This document shows positions 56,640 to 64,000 of a stretch of 64,000 nucleotides of DNA, piece after piece. Positions within the stretch are counted from its first letter, which is position 1, and each line of letters begins with the position of its first letter. The position numbers and the translations under genes were made by a program. The stretch is from Plantago ovata (taxonomy: Eukaryota; Streptophyta; Magnoliopsida; Lamiales; Plantaginaceae): contig CM051458.1 of assembly GCA_028274465.1 (NCBI GenBank), positions 25,931,566-25,995,565 of the forward strand. The letters run 5' to 3'. Below the pieces are notes generated by a model, which saw nothing but the letters and a program-made list of their open reading frames with translations, was not told the origin of the DNA and did no database searches.

Positions 56640-58277
56640 GTCACCTGGCCCCCGTTCTAACAGCAGTGCAGGGTCTACTGGCCCCGACGTGTTTGCAAAC
56701 CTGCCGGATGATGGGTACAAGGGGGAGGAGTACAGGGCGGGTGAGCGGATGAATGGCAAGCTCGTCGTGTGGCCCATGTCTGGGCATGTGTAAGTACATG
56801 AATAGGTCGTTACTTGGTATTGTATGTTTTATTTAGTTGGATTAATTTGTGTATGTTATTGCAACAGGATGATGTCGAGGGATGCTGCAAAGTTCATCAG
56901 CAAGGAATCCATGAAGAAAGTGGATCTCCCACCACTTGGAGCCTAGTGGCATACTTTCACTCCGGAGCGGAAGGCGGAGATTTAAATGCTCTCGAGGTTA
57001 GTAATCTTTCTTCTTCTCTTATGGTTTAAGTGGTATGTTCTCAATTACTTGGGTGATATGTTAGTCACCGTGTGTTAGTTGAAATAGGACAATGTGCAAT
57101 TGTTTGGGTGATATGTTTGTCACCTTGTTGTTAGTTGAAATAGGACAATGTGCAATTGTTTGGGTGATATGTTAGTCACCGTGTGTTAGTTGAAATAGGA
57201 CAATGTGCAATTGTTTGGGTGATATGTTAGTCACCGTGTTATATATATGTTAGTCTGAATTTTGTATACTTTCTGAAATATAGGAGAAGTTCTTCCTCCC
57301 CAACAAGTTCAAGTCGGAGTTGTGGTATGCCTTCGAACATGAAGGCTCCGAAGCCTTCCGGAAGAAGGTCGCCAAGATCAAGGCATCGGGGAAGAAGCCG
57401 GGGTGGATTGGGGAGGAGGAGTGGCCCCTGTGGAAGCAGTATTGGACGGAGAACCTTCAAGCCCAGAAGCTGTCGGAGCAGAACAGGGAGAACCGGTCCC
57501 ATAATCCACCGGATGGGACAGGCTCGGTGAAGCATCGGTTGGGTTAGAAATCTCAGTTGGCGCGCCACCTGGACGCGGTAAGTCACATACTTTGTTATAG
57601 TTTCTTTTTCTTTCTTAAGTCTTATTTCAATTCAATCATTACTTTATTAATTTATATATATATATATATATTTGATGAAGATATCGGAGGGGAGGGAGCA
57701 AACCATGTGGGAGCACTTCTGTGAGGCTCACGGGGAGCTGGATAAGGATGGCAAGATGACCTTCAGGGGTGATAGGGCCAAAAAAATCGTGGTATGTTTT
57801 ATATTTTTTCGATTCCTGAGCTTTTTGTTGAATATTTGATTCTTCGACCAATAACGTACTAATTAAATCTTAATTGTTTGTTTGAATTTTCAGGCGGAGT
57901 TCCTGGCCAGGACTAAGAACCTTGATCTCACGGCCGAGGAGGAGAACTCCATCTATCTCGAGATCGTGAATCTCGATGATAAGGGGCGTGTCTTCGGCAT
58001 GGGCAACCTCTCGCAGGCGATAGCGGAGACGGTGAACCAGGGTGGCTCCTCCTCCAGCTCCTCCAAGCGCCGAAGGGGACAAGCCGATGTGCCTCCCGAG
58101 TTCCTCCAGGAGCAGCAGCAGCTGAAGGCGATTGTCCATCGGTTGAGGACAGAGCAGGACAGGATGAGGGATGGATTCAAGAGATCCATCAAGTGGCTCA
58201 TGGAGCAGTATGCCCCCCCCGGTGGAGCGGCACCTCCCGACTTCTTCATGTTCGATGCCGATGCCGATGCCCCCTGA
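56640..58277 (+). pseudogene. CACTA-type transposase gene (Ptta/En/Spm, Transposase_24-like), degenerate
   Basis: Plus-strand exons: to 56788, 56868-56996, 57284-57588, about 57681-57791 and 57894-58277 (TGA). Text includes 'GPDVFANLPDDGY', 'EKFFLPNKFKSELWYAFEHE', 'GWIGEEEWPLWKQYW', 'KLSEQNRENRSHNPPDGTGS', 'REQTMWEHFCEAHGELDKDG' and a last exon with 'FLARTKNLDLTAEEENSIYL' and a probable coiled coil (EFLQEQQQLKAIVHRLRTEQ). The order (WxxLxxYW, SEQNKxNR, GRExxxxELFxxTH) is that of the plant Ptta/En/Spm transposase family found in CACTA elements, acting as a DNA-binding partner in transposition. Damage: TAG after 'PPLGA' in exon 2, a shift near 56.98 kb, TAG after 'KHRLG' in exon 3. The N-terminus is lost. 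No terminal repeats could be tied to it. Confidence 0.72.
57051..57239. repeat. Minisatellite, 55-bp unit, about 3.4 copies
   Basis: 'gggtgatatgtt(a/t)gtcacc' recurs at 57051, 57106, 57162 and 57217. Units are nearly identical ('gttgaaataggacaatgtgcaattgttt'). It lies inside the second intron of the transposase gene. Confidence 0.9.
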
Positions 58278-59170
58278 TGCCGATGCCCCCCAGATACTCA
58301 GCAGTAGTTCTCTTTTTTTTATTTTTCGAACAATTTTTTTCTATTTCGAACAAATTTTTTTCATGTTCCTTTAATTTGCTTAGGACAATTAGTACTTTCA
58401 TTTTATTAATGCTTAGAACAAATTTTATTTTTGTATATAATGTTTAGTTACGAAAATGTTTACGTATTTGTGGTGCACAACTACCAAAAAAAAAAAAAAA
58501 TACAATAAATAAATAAAAAAAAAAAATTTCCAGACCAGTTAGCGACCGGTCATTAAATATTGAACAATTGTGGGCAACAGTATTTGGTGTTTCGATACAC
58601 TCCAAACATTAGACTTTTAAATCTTTCTTTGTGCAGGATGCTCCTGGCTGACCTCGTGCGATGATAAGGGTGTTGGAATATGAGAGGTTGTCTAACGTCT
58701 GTTGTGTTCTTACTCGTAGCGACAAATATTAGACAATGAGGAAAATTAAATGTTATATCTCTTCACTACACGCAGAAGCAACAACAACTAGCTGGTGCTG
58801 AAGATGGCTTCGAAATTTGGCTATACACAAGTGATATTTGAAGGTTAATGCATGCCAAGCGGCTATCAACCAAAAATAAACATCCCAAGCCCGTACCACC
58901 TCAGTTGGATTATATTTAGGAACAAATTAACTTCAACCATGTGAAGCGAGATGTGAATGAGTTAGCAGTTTAGCACCACTCACTTTCTAGAGATGTTGAT
59001 TCACTTGATTGTATGAACAAAAACGGAATAATTGTTCACTACTATTCCTTTAGAACGTACGAGTCCAAGAAACTTAATTGTTTATGAAACTAACGTTATC
59101 GAATAATTCTAATTCAAGAAACTTTTATTTTAGTTTTTATCACATTCAATTTGCCGCACCGTAAATTTCG
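58278..59170. other. AT-rich non-coding stretch
   Basis: No coding pattern. Contains A- and T-homopolymers, 'gttagcgaccggtcatt' near 58538 that recalls CACTA subterminal motifs, and 'cactacacgcagaag' near 58763. Neither could be paired with a second end. Confidence 0.5.
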
Positions 59171-59599
59171 GTGATCTCGCTCTCGCATGAGATTCTTTTT
59201 CCTCCGGCTGGAGTTTGGTTATCGTACGTGTGATCTCCCTACCCTCCCTGTTTTCTCTTCTCCTCCTCCAGATATACGGTGAGCTTCCGCTAGCCTTTGT
59301 CTTTCCGTGAGGTTTTTTTAAGATTTCTGCTTTATTCTCGTAAGTTCTTTTCTTGTGTCAAGTTTTCTTACCCTTTACAAAGAGTCCTATTTTTTTAAAA
59401 CTAAAACCTTTGCAAATTACAGGCACGTTATCTTTAATTAATTGTTGTTTACACATTCCTTTGCCAGATTAACCGTAAAGCCTAGCCTATATCTGTTGTC
59501 CTTCCGTTTCTCTTTTTCCCGTCAAACTTGCAGGTGGTCCTGGTAACATCGCCTCCACGCATAACTCTTTGGATTTGGTCAGCTGTGTTGGTTGATATT

Positions 59600-61093
59600 A
59601 TGTCGGAGACGGATGTTAACGATTTGTGCAAGATGTTGCATATGAAGCTAGATGAGGATACACCTGTTTCTGTTCCAGAAGGAACCTGGGAATTAGCAGA
59701 CCTGAATTTATGCTTGGTTGGACGTGTGTTAACCAGAAAACCTCTCAATCTAGAGGCTTTTAAGAGAGCGATGGTGGGACCGTGGGGATTGGCTCGGGGA
59801 GTTAGGATGAAGAAACTGGATGGTGACAGATTCTTCTTGCAATTTGCTCATGCGGTCGATAGGCGAAAAGTGATAAACAATGGACCTTGGGCATTCGAAC
59901 GTAACCTGGTTATCCTCAGACCAATCGGAGAAGACGAGAGCCCAAACACGGTGAACTTAAATGTCTGTGACTTTACCGTTCATGCCTCTGACCTCCCATT
60001 GATGACTAATCCTAAGAAAGTGGCAACGGTGATTGCGAATCACATTGGACGGTATGTGAACTTTGATGAACAAGCGTTGAAGGGTATGTTTACAGACTCT
60101 TTGCATGTGCGTGTTTGTTTGGATGTTACGAAACCACTGCTTCGATGGGTGACGTTGGAGGGACCTAATAATAAACCTAAGGTACTGAATTTAACCTATG
60201 AAAAGTTACCAAACTTTTGCTACTACTGTGGAGTACTAGGAAACTTAGTGAAGGACTGTCATGAGTGCATTGAGTTAATTGAGGATGATGATAAAGTGGA
60301 TACTAATGTCCTAGAGTATGGAGCGTGGCTCAGACACTTGAACAATAGGCGTGATGGGAGCAGCGCCTCTACTCGACCTACAGGACGGGTACCTTTTACT
60401 TCAACCTCAGGCCATAATGTAGCCCAAGACAAAGGTGATGTAGAAAGTACTCCGACCGTGCAGCAGACACAAGTGAACAGAAGAAGCGGTAGACAAAATA
60501 CAGAGGCCAGTATACCTCAGAATCCAGGGCAAGAGACAGCTCATGGTAGTACTTCAACTGAAACTCTACAAGAACATCAACAGGATGTGAGTCTCGGCAA
60601 GCAGATTGTTTTATTCTCTCCATCCTCTTCAACCGTTGCCAGCCCGATGGAATTTGATTTTGAGACTTTTGGCCATTCCCCCGCTACTGTTTTTCCACCA
60701 GGACAGTCTTACTCCTTCCGCTCCAATCTTGACCCTCTCTCAGCAACCCATAACTCTAGGGTCGTGCCAAATCCATCCCACCCCCCAGGCTTTCCCTTTC
60801 CCCTACATCACAATCCTCTTCCTCCATCATATAGCCAAAACCATCCATCTCAACCTAACCATATTCCACAACTCCCCTACTATTTTGGAACAAGTCCATC
60901 AACCCCTCCTGAGAAGAAGACTGTGAAAAAACGAGGTCGCCCGTTAGGCTCTGGAAAATCCAAAGGAATGACAACCATCTCTACTCCACCAATCACTCAG
61001 AATTCCAAAACTATCACAAAAAAACGTCGATACTCAAAAACGAACTTGGCACAAGAGGCGGAGGTTGCTACGCAACCCCGCCTAGCCCAATGA
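59600..61093 (+). CDS. LINE-C ORF1, RNA-binding protein with CCHC-like knuckle
   Basis: Uninterrupted frame of 497 codons from ATG 59600 (MSETDVND), chosen over an upstream in-frame ATG at 59528 because the first 24 codons look like UTR. N-terminal DUF4283-like region: 'LVGRVLTRKPLNLEAFKRAM', 'GPWAFERNLVILR', 'FTVHASDLPL'. Knuckle CYYCGVLGNLVKDC at about residues 210-225 with Asn in the usual His position, so zinc binding is doubtful. The C-terminal part is Pro/Ser-rich, with a basic 'KKRGRPLGSGKSKG' AT-hook-like motif and a second basic patch. ORF1 coats element RNA. The TGA overlaps the ORF2 ATG as ATGA. Confidence 0.88.
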   Translation: MSETDVNDLCKMLHMKLDEDTPVSVPEGTWELADLNLCLVGRVLTRKPLNLEAFKRAMVGPWGLARGVRMKKLDGDRFFLQFAHAVDRRKVINNGPWAFERNLVILRPIGEDESPNTVNLNVCDFTVHASDLPLMTNPKKVATVIANHIGRYVNFDEQALKGMFTDSLHVRVCLDVTKPLLRWVTLEGPNNKPKVLNLTYEKLPNFCYYCGVLGNLVKDCHECIELIEDDDKVDTNVLEYGAWLRHLNNRRDGSSASTRPTGRVPFTSTSGHNVAQDKGDVESTPTVQQTQVNRRSGRQNTEASIPQNPGQETAHGSTSTETLQEHQQDVSLGKQIVLFSPSSSTVASPMEFDFETFGHSPATVFPPGQSYSFRSNLDPLSATHNSRVVPNPSHPPGFPFPLHHNPLPPSYSQNHPSQPNHIPQLPYYFGTSPSTPPEKKTVKKRGRPLGSGKSKGMTTISTPPITQNSKTITKKRRYSKTNLAQEAEVATQPRLAQ

Positions 61094-64000
61094 GTTGTTT
61101 TGCCTGGAATTGTCAAGGCTTGGGGGGCCTTTGGACAATTAGGGCTCTAAAAGAGTTTATCTGTACTCATAACCCCGAACTTATTTTCCTCATGGAGACT
61201 CGTCTTGGAGATCGTGAGTTTAATAGGTTAAAACAGAGACTGAACTTATTCGGCATTTGTGTACCTTCAGTTGGAAGAGCAGGTGGTTTAGCATTAATGT
61301 GGAGAAAAGATATACATGTGCTGGTCCAAAGCTATTCTTTACACCATATTGATGCCACAGTTGACTTGGGCAATAATGTAAATACTTGGAGATTGACTGG
61401 TTTTTATGGACATCCAGAAGCAAGTAAGAGGTTAAGTATTTGGAATCTACTGAGGCACCTAGCAGATCAGTCGCGAGGCCCGTGGATGGTGCTCGGTGAT
61501 TTCAATGAAATTACGAGTTCTGTTGATAAGCGTGGAGGGGCTCCGGTGCCATAATGGCGTATGCGAAATTTGAGGGAGGCACTATCTTACTGCGGACTCG
61601 TGGATGTGGATTACGACGGCTACCCCTTCACCTGGTCTAACAGACAGATCGATGGAGAACACACAGAGATTAGACTGGATCGGGCGGCGATAAATGGGGG
61701 TTTCTCTGACCTGTTTCCAAACGCCCAGGTGAGCCATCTTTACACAAGAAATTCAGATCATTTGCCCATTTTACTTCGCTTGAGAGGGGTGTCGAGAAGG
61801 AGATTCACACAGAATCGACGACGGTTCCGATTTGAGGCTATGTGGGTGCGTGCAGCAGATTGTGCAATGGTAGTGCAGGAGAATTGGATGAGTGATGTTG
61901 AATTTTTGAAAAACGTTGAAAACTGTCAGCTGGGGTTAGCGAATTGGGGGAAAAATGTTTTTGGTTCGGTAAAAAAGAAAGTTAAACAACTACAGCGGGA
62001 ACTGGAATCTCTGCATACACAGCCGCGCACAGGGCAGACTAGGGACCGCATTAATGTGGTAAAAACTGAGCTGGAGGAGGAATTGGATAGACAAGATTTG
62101 ATGTGGAAGCAGCGATCTAAAGTACAGTGGATGGCGGAGGGTGATAGAAATACTAAATTCTTTCACTCACAGGCAACTCACCGGGCTAAAATTAATGAGA
62201 TTACTAGTTTGCTGGATGATAGGGGTGTGACACAGGATAGCATGGAACAGATGGGTTTGATTGTGAATGGATACTTCAGCAATATCTTTGCGTCACAGAG
62301 GCCTAATGAGACCCAGGTTGATGATGTTGTTAGAGTTATGCGTGCAAGAGTTGATGAGGAAATGAACCAGGACCTCCGGCAACAGTTCACCCCCCATGAG
62401 GTAAAGAAAGCTTTATTTGACATGTTTCCCTTAAAATCGCCTGGTCCTGATGGTTTACCTGCTTTATTTTACCAGCGTTTTTGGAATATTGTTGGTGATA
62501 ATGTGACTTTCTGTGTGCTTGATTTTTTGAATAATAGAAACCTCGACCCAAAGTTAAATTTTACCCATGTAGTCCTAATTCCAAAATGTCACTCTCCTAA
62601 CCAAATTACCCAATTTCGCCCGATTAGCCTGAGTAATGTGATCTTCAAAATCGCCTCTAAAGCCATTACCAATAGACTCAAACCACATATGTGTAAAATC
62701 ATCGCCGAAACCCAGTCTGCCTTTGTGCCTAACAGATTAATTACTGATAACGTGCTTGTGGCTTACGAAGTGAACCATTTTTTAAAACAGAAAACAAAGG
62801 GTAAGGATGTTTTTATGGCTTTAAAGCTTGACATGAGTAAGGCTTATGATCGAGTAGAGTGGATTTTCTTAAAACGAGTGCTTGAGTGTCTTGGTTTTGA
62901 GGATTCTTTCATAAACCTCATTATGTTGTGTGTGTCTACGGTCTCCTACTCTTTCTTATTGAATGGAGCCCAACTTGAACCAATCCAGCCGGAAAGGGGG
63001 ATCCGTCAGGGAGATCCTCTTTCTCCTTACTTATTCTTGTTTGTTACAGAGGCATTTAGTGCTTTGATTCGTGATGGTGAACAGAGGTCGGTGCTACAAG
63101 GGGTTCGTGTGGCCCCGAGTGCACCAACGGTCTCTCATTTACTTTTTGCGGATGATACACTGTTGTTCTGTCATGCCAATGTTCGTGCCGCTCTGGAAAT
63201 TGTAGATATACTTGATCGTTATAGTCTGGCGTCGGGCCAGGTTATTAATTTGGAAAAATCTACAGTTGTTTTCAGTAGAAATATAAATGCTAACCTTCTC
63301 CAGGAAATAAAAGATGTGTTGCCTGTTACTGTTGTTGATAAACATGAAAAATACCTGGGACTTCCAACGGTAATGGGTAGATCAAAGAAGGAAATCTTTA
63401 GTTGGCTAAGGGAGCGTGTTTGGGACAAGGTTAGGGGTTTTGGGAACAGATTTCTCTCGAAAGCTGGAAAGGAAGTTCTTATTAAATCTGTTATTCAAGC
63501 AATTCCTACTTACGTCATGTCTTGTTTTAAACTCCCAGATGTTCTGTTGGCTGAAGTTGACTCTATTGTTGCTCGGTTTTGGTGGGGTGAGGGAGATAGT
63601 AGGAAGATTCACTGGACTAAGTGAGATTCTCTTTGTGATTCAAAAAGAGATGGGGGGATGGGGTTTAGAGACCTCCGGTCTTTCAATTTGGCTTTACTTG
63701 GCAAGCAAGTGTGGCGGCTTATTCAGTACCCAAATTCTCTTTTGAGTCGAGTCTTGAAAGCTAAGTATTACCCACTATGTGATCTCTTTGAAGCTGATCT
63801 TGCGAGTAATGCCTCTTTCACTTGGAAAAGCATCTTCGCTTCATTGGCTTTGGTTAAGAAGGGTGTTAGATGGAGAATAGGAGATGGTTTGAATGTAAAG
63901 GTTTGGACTGATAATTGGATCCCTCGGGATTTTTGTATGAAACCCATTACTCCTGATTTACATAATCTCCCTAATTTGACAGTGGCATCTCTACATACTG
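61090..64000 (+). pseudogene. LINE-C ORF2, endonuclease/reverse transcriptase, partial in window
   Basis: Starts MSCFAWNCQG at 61090. Endonuclease: 'FLMETRLG', 'WRLTGFYGHPE', 'MVLGDFNEI' and 'NSDHLPILLR', with catalytic residues in place. RT: 'KSPGPDGLPALFYQ', 'VLIPKCHSP', 'FRPISLSN', 'AFVPNRLITDNVLVAYE', 'LKLDMSKAYDRVEW', 'GIRQGDPLSPYLF', and FADD intact at about 63147-63158. Maturase-like 'EKYLGLPT' and 'AIPTYVMSCFKLP' follow. Two stops: TAA at 61552-61554 after 'GGAPVP' and TGA at 63622-63624 after 'IHWTK', both in frame with what follows, so simple substitutions or read errors. The zinc-binding and RNase H parts lie beyond the window. Confidence 0.9.

Larger units (their letters stand above)
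59171..64000 (+). mobile_element. LINE-C (plant L1 clade), well preserved, runs off the window
   Basis: A pyrimidine-rich 5'UTR (about 59171-59599), ORF1 and ORF2 follow in order. The 5' boundary is approximate. It has only two in-frame stops in ORF2 and none in ORF1, so it is much younger than LINE-A or LINE-B. The 3' end lies beyond the window. Confidence 0.9.

Noticed and set aside
57597-57670. Plus/minus frames around a (TA)n run
   Set aside because: Simple dinucleotide repeat inside a transposase intron.
58763-58778. 'cactacacgc' as a CACTA terminus for the transposase gene
   Set aside because: No matching inverted end and no 3-bp duplication could be found.

Overview
The window is repeat-dense nuclear DNA of a flowering plant, probably a eudicot. 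The evidence is AT-rich intergenic sequence, a plant RPA1-like gene with short introns, LTR retrotransposons of plant type, plant L1 LINEs with an RNase H tail, CACTA and MULE DNA transposons, and two 100-N scaffold gaps. I cannot name the species. Almost everything after 12.3 kb is transposon, much of it nested.

1-12.3 kb: a 230-290 bp satellite runs into a gap. Two minus-strand spliced genes follow. One is an unrecognised 8-exon gene (1358-3500) with a duplicated exon pair. The other is an RPA1-like single-strand-DNA-binding protein (4780-7336). Next come two clusters of about 245-bp repeats (7.9-8.8 and 10.8-11.7 kb), each unit carrying a tRNA-derived pol III module (A box, B box, 13-bp closing stem, T-run). 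Between and around them lie a Ty1/copia scrap and traces of a small minus-strand gene (9610-12209).

12.3-32.6 kb: the same roughly 6.45 kb (promoter-side flank plus an L1-type LINE, 'LINE-A') appears twice at about 99% identity. Copy 1 ends in a 100-N gap. Beyond the gap lies a minus-strand Ty3/gypsy element whose 5' LTR abuts copy 2 exactly where copy 1 joins ordinary flank. The simplest reading is two haplotypes of one locus, with and without the gypsy insertion, laid end to end by the assembler.

32.6-37.1 kb: a 1.6 kb non-autonomous CACTA element with a 3-bp target duplication sits in a decayed minisatellite. A stub of a polyadenylated retro-insert follows.

37.1-55.1 kb: a four-layer nest. 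A second LINE (LINE-B) was hit by a Pack-MULE (9-bp target duplication, degenerate inverted termini) carrying an exon piece of a DBP4/DDX10-type (RH32-like) RNA helicase. That exon was then hit by a triple-LTR Ty1/copia composite (TTTAT duplication at both ends). Its two leaders hold tandem hairpins with one invariant loop and changing but still complementary stems, and its two halves carry different gag genes on near-identical pol.

55.1-64 kb: a Ty3/gypsy LTR with a little internal sequence, a decayed plus-strand CACTA Ptta/En/Spm-type transposase gene, and a well preserved third LINE (LINE-C) running off the window end.

Only the RPA1-like gene and perhaps the two unrecognised minus-strand genes look like host or host-like genes. 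No CRISPR, operon or rRNA is present.
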